NCBI GenBank assembly: GCA_947625255.1
Contig: CANQNT010000015.1
Coordinates: 1 to 64,000 of the forward strand
Reading direction: 5' to 3'
DNA: 64,000 nucleotides
Origin: an uncultured Acetatifactor sp.
GTDB lineage: Bacteria > Bacillota > Clostridia > Lachnospirales > Lachnospiraceae
Below, piece by piece: positions 17,744 to 26,853 of this stretch. The notes below the pieces were generated by a model. The model saw only the letters and a program-made list of their open reading frames with translations. It searched no databases and was not told the origin of the DNA. Numbering within the stretch: the stretch's first letter is position 1; each line of letters starts with the position of its first letter. The position numbers and the translations under genes were made by a program.

Positions 17744-20482
17744 TTAGGAATGTCCTCCCTGAAATTCCCCGAACCGAATCATGGTCTTGAACAAATCCCC
17801 GTCCAACAAAATTTCAAAGCTGCCGCCCTGCAATTCCACCAAGTTTTTGGTAATGGAAAGTCCCAGTCCGCTTCCTTCCGTAGTACGTGATTCGTCGCCT
17901 CGGATGAAACGCTCCGTCAGCTCCTCCGGACTGATATTGAGCTGCTGACTGGAGATATTTTTTATGGACATTTCCACCACGCCTGCCTTTTTCCAGATTT
18001 CAAGGTACACCCTGGTCCCGGGCAAAGCATATTTATAAATATTGTTAAACAGATTCTCCACCACACGCCACATTCTGCGGCTGTCCGCCAAAATAAAGGC
18101 GTCTCTGCTCTTCTGCTCGTAAACCAGCGTCAGATTTTTCTCTTCAAACTTCTCCATGAATTCTCCGACAGACTGACTCAAAAGCTCCGTCAGATTAATC
18201 CGCTCTTTCCGCAAAACGATATTGCCGGAAGATATCTTAGAAGCCTCCACCAAATCATCGGTAAGCTGCTTCAAACGCTGGGTCTTCGTATCCAAGATCT
18301 CAATATAGCCCTTGGCCGGTTCCTGCTCGATATGCTCCCGCTTCAATAAATCCACATAATTAATGATCGATGTCAGCGGAGTCTTAATATCATGGGACAC
18401 ATTGGTGATCAAGTCGGATTTCAGCCGTTCGTCCTTCACACTGGTCGCCACGGCGTTACGGATGCCTTCGCCGATATTATTGACAGCCTCCGCGATTTCC
18501 TGATTCTCCCCATGCATCCGTTCGGACTCCAGCTGATATTCCACCTCGCCCTGCCGGATACGTTTGATGGCCTCCACGATCTCCCCCATTTCCGCGTTTT
18601 TACGGAACAAAACCACGCCGATCATGGCATCGAACACCAGGACGAAAAAAATCATGGCAGCCATGGAACTTGTTTTTTCCCGTTCGAAGAAAGCCATGGC
18701 AATGCCGAATAAATTCGCCATCAGATAAAGATTGTACGGTATCAATGTGCGCACGGCCGTACTCTTATGGTAAAGAATCATGGAGATACCGCGATAGACT
18801 TTATGAAACAGCCAATGCAGCAGACTGTCCGTCCATAGGTTCCCATACTTGATCCTGCGCACAAAGCTGTACCAGATGATGCAAAAAAACATACTGGCCA
18901 AAAAACCGAAGGCAGCGCCTATGGAATAAGCGGCCCACTTCAGGGGACCGGAAAGCACCAGCAGATAATCCTCCGTCCGGGAAAGCTGGTCCGTCGTATT
19001 GATCAGAAAGAAATCCAAACAATATCTGCCAAGATAAACCAACCCCGCACCCAACAAAAGGACAAATTCCGTATAGATTTTGTCAAATCCATTAATGCGG
19101 ATCACAATCTGCCCCCGGCGATCCTCCTGTCTGCCCGCCGTAAAAGTCAGGAAACACCATAAAAGCAGCCAGATCAGAAGACATATACTGACCATGGCCA
19201 CATAATCCCGCACATGGAGCACCACCCTGTCAAAGGCCTGCCGCCCCACCCAGAACTGATCTCCCACCACACTGTATTCATCCGGAATTCCGACCCAGAA
19301 AAAGGAGCCTGGCGGATAGACATAGTCATGGGTTTCAATAATGGCCATCATGTCCTCGTCCGTAATATTTACATTGCTTTCACAGATAATGTCCTCTACC
19401 GAATAGATCAAATAAGATCCGATATTCTGAAAATAGGTGTCGATATCCTCCTGCCGATAAACCGTAAAGTCCAAATCCAGGTTAGAATAATCTTGAAAAC
19501 CGTCCTCCGTCTTGACACGGTACAAATACCGCAGATTGGTATTTTCGGAAGTATACAGTTCGTTCCTGCTCTCGTAAATCTCATAATTGTTCGTCAGACT
19601 TTCCAACGTCTCTACCACGTTGATTTCCAGCTTACTATAGTTGATCCAATCCCCCGCCGCCTGTTGCAGCTGCTTTCCATCCTCTGTGTTATACCTGGGG
19701 ACCAAAAGCTGGATCACTACCATGTCCTCCCCGTTTTTTTCCTCCAGGGCGATGGGCTTGTCCATATGGGAGGCCGTATAGCTGAAAGCCATCTCCACCA
19801 GCTGATCCTCATTATATTGCTGATAATTGCCATAGACTTCCTCCAGCCTTTGCAGCTGTGTGTCCATGTATAGGTCCCAATAAGCTTCATTTTCATCCGT
19901 CACAACCACATCCGCCGGAAGCATCTGCCTCGCCTGCTCCTGCGGACCGGAAAAGGCCGTACCGGAATAGCGCAGGGCTTCCGTTTCAGGATCCAGATAA
20001 AAATGACTGATATCCATAAGGTTATCGTTAAAATAATTGACAAATTCCTTTTTCGTCAGGCTCTTCTGGTACATTTCCGCGCCGGCTTTGCCCCACTTGA
20101 CCAAATCCTCCAAACGATAATACGCGGTTATGGGGCAGTCACTGACTTGCTCCCTACGATTGACAAATCCCGTCACGTCCACCAGCCGATCACCGTCATA
20201 AACACCGTCCGTTTCGAACTGGCTTTTGAACACTACCAGCGTGGCAATATCACTGACTGCGTTGTAAAACATCTCCGTATAGATGTCCGTCTCTTCAAAA
20301 TATCGCGCGCTGTCAAAGGGATTGAGGCGAAACTGCTTCTCGTCCTCCTGCAGATTCTTCACACGAATCACAGAACCCTCGAAAACCATGACGACGACCA
20401 ACGCCGCCAGCGCCATGGCCATGTGCTGGACAAGGCCGAGCAGGATACGCTTGATGAAATTCTTTCTTCTTTTGCTGCTCAA
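17744..20482 (-). CDS. Large membrane sensor histidine kinase
   Basis: A 912 aa kinase, far larger than a typical OmpR-partner sensor. After TM1 (about 12-35) there is an extracytoplasmic region of roughly 380 residues, then about five more hydrophobic helices (in about 425-650), a HAMP-like linker, a HisKA domain with SHDIKTPLTS (His near 697), and an ATPase domain with degenerate N box (NNIYKYA) and GSGLGLSITKNL. The start is a TTG at 20482 with GGGAGG six bases upstream; the nearby ATG is out of frame. It follows its regulator gene by 14 bp. The ligand is unknown; the architecture resembles Lachnospiraceae kinases often linked to cell-envelope control. Confidence 0.88.
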   Translation of the reverse strand: MSSKRRKNFIKRILLGLVQHMAMALAALVVVMVFEGSVIRVKNLQEDEKQFRLNPFDSARYFEETDIYTEMFYNAVSDIATLVVFKSQFETDGVYDGDRLVDVTGFVNRREQVSDCPITAYYRLEDLVKWGKAGAEMYQKSLTKKEFVNYFNDNLMDISHFYLDPETEALRYSGTAFSGPQEQARQMLPADVVVTDENEAYWDLYMDTQLQRLEEVYGNYQQYNEDQLVEMAFSYTASHMDKPIALEEKNGEDMVVIQLLVPRYNTEDGKQLQQAAGDWINYSKLEINVVETLESLTNNYEIYESRNELYTSENTNLRYLYRVKTEDGFQDYSNLDLDFTVYRQEDIDTYFQNIGSYLIYSVEDIICESNVNITDEDMMAIIETHDYVYPPGSFFWVGIPDEYSVVGDQFWVGRQAFDRVVLHVRDYVAMVSICLLIWLLLWCFLTFTAGRQEDRRGQIVIRINGFDKIYTEFVLLLGAGLVYLGRYCLDFFLINTTDQLSRTEDYLLVLSGPLKWAAYSIGAAFGFLASMFFCIIWYSFVRRIKYGNLWTDSLLHWLFHKVYRGISMILYHKSTAVRTLIPYNLYLMANLFGIAMAFFEREKTSSMAAMIFFVLVFDAMIGVVLFRKNAEMGEIVEAIKRIRQGEVEYQLESERMHGENQEIAEAVNNIGEGIRNAVATSVKDERLKSDLITNVSHDIKTPLTSIINYVDLLKREHIEQEPAKGYIEILDTKTQRLKQLTDDLVEASKISSGNIVLRKERINLTELLSQSVGEFMEKFEEKNLTLVYEQKSRDAFILADSRRMWRVVENLFNNIYKYALPGTRVYLEIWKKAGVVEMSIKNISSQQLNISPEELTERFIRGDESRTTEGSGLGLSITKNLVELQGGSFEILLDGDLFKTMIRFGEFQGGHS

Positions 20483-20496
20483 TCCATACCTCCCGG

Positions 20497-21189
20497 CTAC
20501 TGCTTGTCTATTTTATAACCTACTCCCCACACCACTTTCAGATAACGGGGCTCTTTGGGATTAATCTCGATTTTTTCACGAATATGGTGAATATGCACCG
20601 CCACCGTATTGTCCGCCCCGATGGCGTCTTCATTCCAGATTCCCTCATAGATCTCGTTGATGGAAAACACCTTGCCCTGATTCTTCATAAGAAACAGCAA
20701 AATGTTATATTCGATGGGCGTCAGCCTCACGCTCTCGCCGTCCACGGTCACTTCCTTGGTACCGTCATTGATCACAAGACCGCCTGACTGATAAATAGAA
20801 CGGCCCTCCGGGTTCAGGCTCCCCAGGGAGGTGTAACGGCGCAGATTGGACTTCACTCTGGCTACCAGTTCCAGCGGATTAAAAGGTTTGGTGATATAAT
20901 CATCGGCGCCGATGTTCAGGCCCAGAATCTTATCCGTATCCTCCGATCTTGCCGACAAGATGATGATGGGGATGCTGCTGCTCTTGCGGATCTTAAGCGT
21001 AGCCCGGATGCCGTCCAGCCTGGGCATCATGATATCCATGATCAAAAGATGAATCTCTTCCTTTTCAAGGATTTCAAGAGCCTGCTTCCCATCATAGGCC
21101 TTGAAAATCTGGTATCCTTCCTGACTTAGATAAATTTCAATCGCTTCCACGATCTCCTTGTCATCATCACAAACCAGAATGTTCGCCAT
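20497..21189 (-). CDS. OmpR-family response regulator
   Basis: Partner regulator of the large kinase downstream. In 230 aa it has an intact receiver (CDDDKEI acidic pocket, phospho-acceptor in LLIMDIMMPRLDG, Ser in IILSAR, Lys in YITKPF) and a winged-helix DNA-binding domain (LTPIEYNILLFLM, NTVAVHIHHIREKIE). A strong AGGAGG site precedes the ATG at 21189. Resembles VanR/WalR-like regulators of clostridia; the regulon is not deducible. Confidence 0.92.
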   Translation of the reverse strand: MANILVCDDDKEIVEAIEIYLSQEGYQIFKAYDGKQALEILEKEEIHLLIMDIMMPRLDGIRATLKIRKSSSIPIIILSARSEDTDKILGLNIGADDYITKPFNPLELVARVKSNLRRYTSLGSLNPEGRSIYQSGGLVINDGTKEVTVDGESVRLTPIEYNILLFLMKNQGKVFSINEIYEGIWNEDAIGADNTVAVHIHHIREKIEINPKEPRYLKVVWGVGYKIDKQ

Positions 21190-21248
21190 CGTCCTTCCTC
21201 CTTTTGTAACGTCTGTTTACCGTTCCCGTCCACACTCTCGTCCAACCA

Positions 21249-21614
21249 CTAACCATACCGCTCCCTATGCGGAAAAGCATTGCGATACCAGGTCACCTGC
21301 TCTCCAAGAACCGCTGCCACGTCATAACGGATCGGTGTAGAAAGCGGAATTCCATGGACACAACGGTAATAGTCCGCCACCGCACAGATCCTGCGCTGCT
21401 TCTGGAGACCAACGGCCTCCTGGGGACTTCCTTTTGCCAGAGTGGCACGGTATTTTACCTCCACAAACACCAGATAACCCTCATGTTTTCCAATCAGATC
21501 CACTTCTCCATAACGATTCCGATAATTTCTCTCCAGTATTTCCACTCCGCGGTCTTCCAGATAGGCAGCCACGATTCTCTCAACGAATGTCCCTTTTTGT
21601 CGATGATTGGTCAA
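21249..21614 (-). CDS. yraN: UPF0102 endonuclease-like protein YraN
   Basis: Small protein of the YraN family with a PD-(D/E)XK nuclease-like fold and no settled function. The 121 aa sequence shows the core GEVDLIGKHEGYLVFVEVKYR (conserved E, D, E-x-K). It begins at a TTG (21614) preceded by GAGGA and overlaps the end of rnhB by 35 bp, the usual rnhB-yraN pairing. Likely translated by coupling. Confidence 0.9.
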   Translation of the reverse strand: MTNHRQKGTFVERIVAAYLEDRGVEILERNYRNRYGEVDLIGKHEGYLVFVEVKYRATLAKGSPQEAVGLQKQRRICAVADYYRCVHGIPLSTPIRYDVAAVLGEQVTWYRNAFPHRERYG

Positions 21615-22383
21615 GCTCGTCCTCCGTCAAAAAATTCCGGATAAAGCTCCTGCGATGAATCGGCGCAGGGCCAAATTTCCGCAGGGCGGCAATATGCGCC
21701 GCGCTCCCATAGCCTTTGTTCGCGGCAAAACCATATTGCGGGTAAATCTTATCATATTTCACCATCAAACGATCCCGCGTCACCTTGGCGTAGATACTCG
21801 CAGCGCCAATGGAAATGCTCTTGGCATCCCCTTTGATAATGGGAACCTGGGGAATGTCCACACCCGGAATCTTCACCGCGTCATTCAACAGCAGGTCCGG
21901 TACCAGACCTAATTTTCCGATGGCTTTCCGCATGGCCTCATAGGTAGCCTGCAAAATGTTGATCTGGTCGATCCGCGCAGGAGAAGCAAACCCCACCGCA
22001 CAGGCTGCCGCCTTTTCCTGAATCACCTCGTACAGCTCCTCCCGCTTTTTTTCCGTAAGCCGCTTCGAATCGTTAATGTACAAAATGTCACAATCCCTTG
22101 GCAAAATCACCGCGCCAGCCACCACCGGTCCGGCCAAAGGCCCTCTGCCCACCTCGTCAATTCCACAGATATGGGCATAAACTCCGTACTGGCGTTCATA
22201 CCTGCCCAGTTCCCAGATACGCGCCCGTTCTGTTTTCAGCGCGTCGATCCGCTTTCCGGCCAAGGCCACCAGGGCTTTCACGCCGCCGCGTTCATCCCTT
22301 TCGTACTCCTTTATGAATGCCGCAAGCTCCGTTTCATCCTGCGTTTTCAGACGCTCCTTAATCTGTTGTATGCTTTCCGCCAT
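21580..22383 (-). CDS. rnhB: Ribonuclease HII
   Basis: Cleaves RNA in RNA-DNA hybrids and single ribonucleotides in DNA. From the ATG at 22383 (GGAGG site) the protein is 267 aa. The first ~70 residues are a helical extension; the catalytic domain follows with GIDEVGRGPLAGPVVAGAVI (catalytic Asp-Glu), DSKRL, and SIGAASIYAKVTRD. A TTG six codons upstream is an alternative start. It sits between lepB and yraN in the standard clostridial order. Confidence 0.95.
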   Translation of the reverse strand: MAESIQQIKERLKTQDETELAAFIKEYERDERGGVKALVALAGKRIDALKTERARIWELGRYERQYGVYAHICGIDEVGRGPLAGPVVAGAVILPRDCDILYINDSKRLTEKKREELYEVIQEKAAACAVGFASPARIDQINILQATYEAMRKAIGKLGLVPDLLLNDAVKIPGVDIPQVPIIKGDAKSISIGAASIYAKVTRDRLMVKYDKIYPQYGFAANKGYGSAAHIAALRKFGPAPIHRRSFIRNFLTEDELDQSSTKRDIR

Positions 22384-22404
22384 TCCATTCCTCCAGGCCA
22401 AAGG

Positions 22405-22953
22405 CTATTGATGCTTCAAAATGCCGAACTTATCCAAAGGCCAGATTCTCATCCACGCCCGCCCGATAATATCACTCCGATGAATATTACCCACGATCTC
22501 CGTGCGACTGTCCGAGCTGTTGTTTCGATTATCTCCCATGACAAAATACTCGTCCTCGCCCAGGACAATCGGGTCTTTGGCAATACCGATATTTTCCGGA
22601 CGAATGACCTCTCTGCCATAAGGTTCCTGAAGCACTTCTCCGTTAATGTAAATCGTTCCGTCTTCTCCGATCTGGACCGTCTCTCCCGGCAGACCGATGA
22701 TCCGCTTGATGTAAAACGTATTTTCACGATATTGGAAAGGAAACACGATAATGTCAAACCTCTGTGGATCCCGAAACCGATAACTGATCTTATCCACGAT
22801 CAGATTATCCCCGTCGGATAAGGTCGCCTCCATGGATTCCCCATTAACCTCCGTTCTCTGCCCCACATATGTAATCAGTAAATAGGTAAGGCATACCACT
22901 CCCAATAAGTAAAGAATCGTGCTTACGCCCTCCCTCAGGAAACGCTTACCCAT
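22405..22953 (-). CDS. lepB: Signal peptidase I (first copy)
   Basis: Membrane serine protease that removes signal peptides during Sec export. The 182 aa protein has one N-terminal transmembrane helix (about 9-28), box B with catalytic Ser (GESMEATL), box D with catalytic Lys (YIKRIIGLPGE), and box E MGDNRNNSSDSR, all canonical. An AAGGAGG site precedes the ATG at 22953. It lies between rbgA and rnhB; a second, more divergent copy is at 23955-24536. Confidence 0.95.
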   Translation of the reverse strand: MGKRFLREGVSTILYLLGVVCLTYLLITYVGQRTEVNGESMEATLSDGDNLIVDKISYRFRDPQRFDIIVFPFQYRENTFYIKRIIGLPGETVQIGEDGTIYINGEVLQEPYGREVIRPENIGIAKDPIVLGEDEYFVMGDNRNNSSDSRTEIVGNIHRSDIIGRAWMRIWPLDKFGILKHQ

Positions 22954-23098
22954 TTTTCCATATCCTCCTTATTCCAAGACATCTGTCCCAAAAGGCTGCC
23001 CGTTCTACGGACATACCGTTGCCGTATTGCGGCTTAGTCCATTCAACATATTCGTTCCGCCAGCTCACTTGTCACCTGAACCCCCGCCATCGGCGCAC

Positions 23099-23941
23099 TC
23101 ATTCCAGAGTCATGCGCCCCAGCCTGCCGCTTCTGAAATCATCCACCAATATGGACGCCGCTTTTCCAAGGTCCGGTTCCTGCCCTTTTCCATAGCATTT
23201 CCTGCTTTGGGCGATAGCTCCCAGCAATTCCGCCCCTGGAAGCGCCTCCTGCTCTTCCTCCAGCCCATACCTGTTTGTCAAAGCGCCCGGATACCTTTCC
23301 CGAATCTCCGCCAACAGATCACAGGCCAGCTCATCCAAAATAATAATGTCATCATTAATGGAACCGATATAGGCCAGCTTCTTCCCGACCTCCTGATCCT
23401 CAAACTTCGGCCACAGAATCCCCGGCGTATCCAAAAGCTCCAGGCTTTTATTCAGACGGATCCACTGCTTTCCCTTGGTTACTCCAGGCTTGTTGCCCGT
23501 CCTGGTACAGGCTTTGCCCGCGAAAGCATTGATAAAGGTGGATTTTCCCACATTGGGAATCCCTACTACCATGGCACGGATGGGGCGATTAACAATCCCC
23601 CTCCTGCGATCCCGTTCCAGTTTCTCCCTGCAGGCCTCCCGCACCAGTCCCTGAATGGACTTCACGCCGCTGCCGCTTTTGGAATTCACCTCCAGGACGG
23701 AAATCCCTTTCTCCTCAAAATAAGCCGCCCATCGCTTATTGCACACCGGATCAGCCAAATCCGATTTGTTCAAAAGCACAATCCTGGACTTGTTCTTTCC
23801 CAGCTCATCAATATCCGGATTCCGGCTGCTTAACGGGATTCTTGCGTCCACCAGCTCAATAATCAAGTCTACCAGCCTGATATTTTCTTCCATCATGCGC
23901 CTGGCCTTGGACATATGGCCAGGGTACCACTGATAATTCAT
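23099..23941 (-). CDS. rbgA: Ribosome biogenesis GTPase RbgA (YlqF)
   Basis: Circularly permuted GTPase required for late 50S assembly in Bacillota. In 280 aa the motif order is permuted: NKSD (G4, about 60-63) comes before the P-loop GIPNVGKSTF (G1) and DTPGI (G3). The N-terminal WYPGHMSKARRMM is the family hallmark. Starts at 23941 with GGAG upstream, 13 bp after the second signal peptidase gene. Confidence 0.95.
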   Translation of the reverse strand: MNYQWYPGHMSKARRMMEENIRLVDLIIELVDARIPLSSRNPDIDELGKNKSRIVLLNKSDLADPVCNKRWAAYFEEKGISVLEVNSKSGSGVKSIQGLVREACREKLERDRRRGIVNRPIRAMVVGIPNVGKSTFINAFAGKACTRTGNKPGVTKGKQWIRLNKSLELLDTPGILWPKFEDQEVGKKLAYIGSINDDIIILDELACDLLAEIRERYPGALTNRYGLEEEQEALPGAELLGAIAQSRKCYGKGQEPDLGKAASILVDDFRSGRLGRMTLE

Positions 23942-23954
23942 CTCTACGCCGCTC

Positions 23955-24536
23955 CTATTTGATCAGTCCCATCTCCCCTTCTTCTCCCGGGAAACAAAAC
24001 CACGCTTTTCCTATGATATCCTCTTCCTTGACGGGGCCGATATTTGGCGACCTACTGTCCTCGCTGCTGCCGGGACTGTCCCCGATACAGAAAAACTCCC
24101 CGCTGCCCAACACAAGGCCGCCGGCCGCTATTCCCCCGTCCGTGATCGCCGCATTGATCAATTCGCTGGCCTCTCCGTTCACATACAAAATGCCATCCTC
24201 GATCAGCACCGAATCCCCCGGCAGGGCTACCACTCGTTTGACATAATAATGGGAATTCCGGTTGCCGTTGGGCAAAAAGACCACCACGTCCCCAACCTCC
24301 GGCGATGCCAAAAGATAAGAGAACCGATCAATCAGAATCTGCTGCCCGCCGTACAAAGTAGGTTCCATGGACACGCCCACCACACTGGTTGACAAGCCCC
24401 AAAAATAATTCAGCACCGCCGCAATAAAAATTGCCGCGAAAATACCGAAGACCCAGGTCAAAATCTCCCGAAACACGGCGGAATCCATCTTCTTTTTCTC
24501 TTTTTTAAAAAAACGCAAATCCCCGTCGCGCGCCAT
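23955..24536 (-). CDS. lepB: Signal peptidase I (second, variant copy)
   Basis: A second type I signal peptidase, 193 aa from the ATG at 24536 (GAGGAG site; a GTG three codons upstream is too close to it). One transmembrane helix (about 27-45), box B with Ser (GVSMEPTL), box D with Lys (YVKRVVALPGDS). Box E reads IGDSPGSSEDSRSP instead of the usual MGDNRNNSxDSR, and an insertion precedes it, so substrate preference may differ from the neighbour at 22405. Follows rplS and precedes rbgA. Confidence 0.92.
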   Translation of the reverse strand: MARDGDLRFFKKEKKKMDSAVFREILTWVFGIFAAIFIAAVLNYFWGLSTSVVGVSMEPTLYGGQQILIDRFSYLLASPEVGDVVVFLPNGNRNSHYYVKRVVALPGDSVLIEDGILYVNGEASELINAAITDGGIAAGGLVLGSGEFFCIGDSPGSSEDSRSPNIGPVKEEDIIGKAWFCFPGEEGEMGLIK

Positions 24537-24700
24537 ATTTCTCACTCCTCAAGGCACACCTGCCCGCGCTCCACTTCATTTCCCGGCGAGGCATCCATCC
24601 GCGCCGGCTTCTTTCCCATGTGGCCCATCCATCCGCGCTCAGTCAATACTCCGTCTCCTTCCAAGAGCCGCCGCTTTTTTCATCATAACACATTTAACAG

Positions 24701-24732
24701 AAAAGGACAACTACCCAAGTAATTGTCCTTTT
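24701..24732 (-). terminator. Rho-independent terminator after rplS
   Basis: AAAAGGACAA (24701-24710) and TTGTCCTTTT (24723-24732) make a perfect 10 bp stem with a 12-base loop, ending in TTTT on either strand. It closes the rplS transcript 92 bp after the stop. The remainder of the 287 bp gap up to the second lepB shows a CATCCATCCGCG word twice and no gene. Confidence 0.8.
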
Positions 24733-24823
24733 GCGTACATCTTATTCGTTACAATCCCTCATCCGACATTCGGAAGCCGCGACCGCACATCCCCCGGCTC
24801 GGAACGAGCGCGAACAGAACTGG

Positions 24824-25171
24824 TTATTTTACCAATTCCCTAACCTTGGCTTTCTTGCCGACACGATTTCTCAGGTAATTCAATTTCGCACGTCTTACCT
24901 TACCTTTTCTCACCACTTCGACCTTCTCTACGTTGGGAGAATGCACCGGCCAGGTCTTCTCAACGCCGATACCATTAGAAATCTTTCTAACGGTGAATGT
25001 CTCTCTATTGCCGCCGTTCTGTCTCTTAAGCACGACTCCCTCAAATACCTGAATCCTCTCGCGGTTTCCTTCCTTAATCTTACCATAGACTCTCACGGTG
25101 TCTCCAACGCTAAACGCGTCTACGGAAGCCTTGAGCTGTTCTGCCTCAATTTCCTTGATGTAATCTATCAT
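24824..25171 (-). CDS. rplS: 50S ribosomal protein L19
   Basis: Structural protein at the 30S-50S interface. With the ATG at 25171 the product is 115 aa, the standard L19 length; the AAGGAGG ribosome binding site sits between this ATG and an upstream in-frame ATG that would put the site inside the coding region. Conserved segments include [28 protein letters not shown] and RRAKLNYLR. It has its own promoter and leader and its own terminator, so it forms a separate transcription unit in the trmD-rbgA stretch. Confidence 0.97.
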   Translation of the reverse strand: MIDYIKEIEAEQLKASVDAFSVGDTVRVYGKIKEGNRERIQVFEGVVLKRQNGGNRETFTVRKISNGIGVEKTWPVHSPNVEKVEVVRKGKVRRAKLNYLRNRVGKKAKVRELVK

Positions 25172-25179
25172 TTCTTCCT

Positions 25180-25240
25180 CCTTCATAAAATGGATGTTCT
25201 TAATACACTCCGTACCAGAGGACCATCTCTTATTTACAAC
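25180..25240 (-). ncRNA. Candidate structured L19 leader
   Basis: The ~65-base 5' UTR of rplS can fold: a GATG/CATC outer pairing encloses CTC(T)-GGTAC-(G)GAG. A short conserved leader upstream of rplS is known in Bacillota as a target of autoregulation; that this is the same element is inferred from position and fold only. Confidence 0.4.
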
Positions 25241-25246
25241 GCTAGC

Positions 25247-25275
25247 ATTTTACCATAGATAAGAAGTTTTTGCAA
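25247..25275 (-). promoter_or_regulatory. Promoter of rplS
   Basis: Minus strand -35 TTGCAA (25270-25275), 17 bp spacer, -10 TAAAAT (25247-25252). Start of transcription expected near 25240. Confidence 0.75.
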
Positions 25276-25341
25276 GGGCATTTTTAAAAATTGTCCTGAT
25301 TCTTCCAGAATTCTTCCAGGGGATTGCTGTTTAGGCCCCCG

Positions 25342-26802
25342 TCAGCGATCAGCCTGGAACCGACAAACCTCTAAATGACAATCCCGCACCTCCAACCATC
25401 GAATCACCGGCCCCGAAAGGTACAGGCCCAGCTTTTCCTGCAATGCGAGCGACACGGAATTGTCCTGATAAATCTGGCAAAACGGTGTCCAGTCCCGCTC
25501 CCGGAGGCGATTGATCAAATAGGACTCCAAAGCCGCCCCCAGTCCCCTTCCCCGGAACGTCTCTTCCACGTAAAGCATTCCCATACTGCCCTCGTCATGC
25601 AGCCCGATAAAGCCCGCCAGCTTTCCCTCAACATAAGCTCCGAACATCCAGCCGCTCCGGACCCGCTCTGACAGGTACTCCCGGGAATCCTCCAAAGAGA
25701 TCTCCTGGGTCGCCCCCGAATCCTCCTGACAATAATGGGCGCATAAATATTCCAAAGCTTCTTCTCCCAAAGGGCGGATATCCCCATGCCGGACCGGCAA
25801 GGGCTCCCTGCGGGTATAGCAGGCCTGGATGCAGGGCTCACAGGCGCGCAGCGGAAACATTTCTCCAAGCTGTTTTGCCAAAAACTCCTGGCAGACGACA
25901 AACCAGGAGATCCGGGGATTCAGTTCCCCCAGGAAACGCACCATTTTTTCCCCATCCTGAGGGGAAACCGCCGTCATCAGACAAATTTCGCCCGTTCGTT
26001 CATACGCAATGACATTCTCACCCTTGCCGTACAAAAGTTCTCCGTTTCCCCGGCGAAGCAGCTCCATCATGTGAATATGTTCCCTCTTGCGATTGGAAAG
26101 CCTGGCAATGGTCCACTGCTTTTGCCGATATTTGGCATAAAGGTCCGGGCGCACGGCAGCTGTCCGCTCTTCGGAACGGGCCAGTCGCCATTTCGCGATG
26201 TCCCGATGGTTACCGGACAATAACACCGATGGAACCTTTTTTTCATGCCAGATCTCAGGCCTGGAATATTGGGGATATTCCAACAGATCATTATAAAAGC
26301 TCTCCGTTTCCGCGGAGGATTCATTGCTCAGGACCCCCGGCACCAGCCTGGAAACGGCATCCACTAACACCATGGCAGGCAATTCTCCCCCGGTGAGCAC
26401 ATAATCCCCGATGGAAACCCGATCCGTTACGATTTCCTCTAACACCCGCTCGTCAATTCCCTCATAATGACCGCAAAGAATGACAAGCTCTTCCTCTTTG
26501 GCCAACTCCTCGGCCATTTTCTGAGTAAAAGGGGTCCCCTGCGGAGTCATGTACACGGTTCTGGGCTTCCCGCCTGCCGCCACCGCCTGATAGGCATCAT
26601 AAACCGGCTGTGCCTGTATCAGCATTCCCGCGCCGCCGCCATAAGGATAGTCATCCACCCTGCCGTGCCGCTCCTGCGTGTAATCCCGGATATTCACCGC
26701 GTCAATGCCGATCAGCCCTTTTTCCGCGGCTCGTCCGATAATGCTGGTATGAAGCCCCTGCAGGACCATTTCCGGAAACAATGTTAATATATGAAACTTC
26801 AT
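25342..26802 (-). CDS. trmD: tRNA (guanine-N1)-methyltransferase TrmD fused to a GNAT acetyltransferase domain
   Basis: TrmD methylates G37 of tRNAs to prevent frameshifting. From the ATG at 26802 (GGGAGG site) the product is 486 aa, about twice the normal ~240-250 aa. Residues 1-240 are a complete TrmD: MKFHILTLF start, the knot region LCGHYEGIDERV, SIGDYVLTGGELPAM and the C-terminal domain LLSGNHRDIAKWR. After about residue 245 a second module follows, ending in a GNAT fold with the acetyl-CoA signature VEETFRGRGLGAAL and QIYQDNSVSLALQEKLG. No stop or ribosome binding site separates them. The acetyl acceptor is unknown. A start 12 codons upstream is possible but less well supported. Confidence 0.93.
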   Translation of the reverse strand: MKFHILTLFPEMVLQGLHTSIIGRAAEKGLIGIDAVNIRDYTQERHGRVDDYPYGGGAGMLIQAQPVYDAYQAVAAGGKPRTVYMTPQGTPFTQKMAEELAKEEELVILCGHYEGIDERVLEEIVTDRVSIGDYVLTGGELPAMVLVDAVSRLVPGVLSNESSAETESFYNDLLEYPQYSRPEIWHEKKVPSVLLSGNHRDIAKWRLARSEERTAAVRPDLYAKYRQKQWTIARLSNRKREHIHMMELLRRGNGELLYGKGENVIAYERTGEICLMTAVSPQDGEKMVRFLGELNPRISWFVVCQEFLAKQLGEMFPLRACEPCIQACYTRREPLPVRHGDIRPLGEEALEYLCAHYCQEDSGATQEISLEDSREYLSERVRSGWMFGAYVEGKLAGFIGLHDEGSMGMLYVEETFRGRGLGAALESYLINRLRERDWTPFCQIYQDNSVSLALQEKLGLYLSGPVIRWLEVRDCHLEVCRFQADR

Positions 26803-26853
26803 CTTCTCCGACCTCCCGGACTGACTTGTTTCTGACAATGCCTTTTTCTACAT

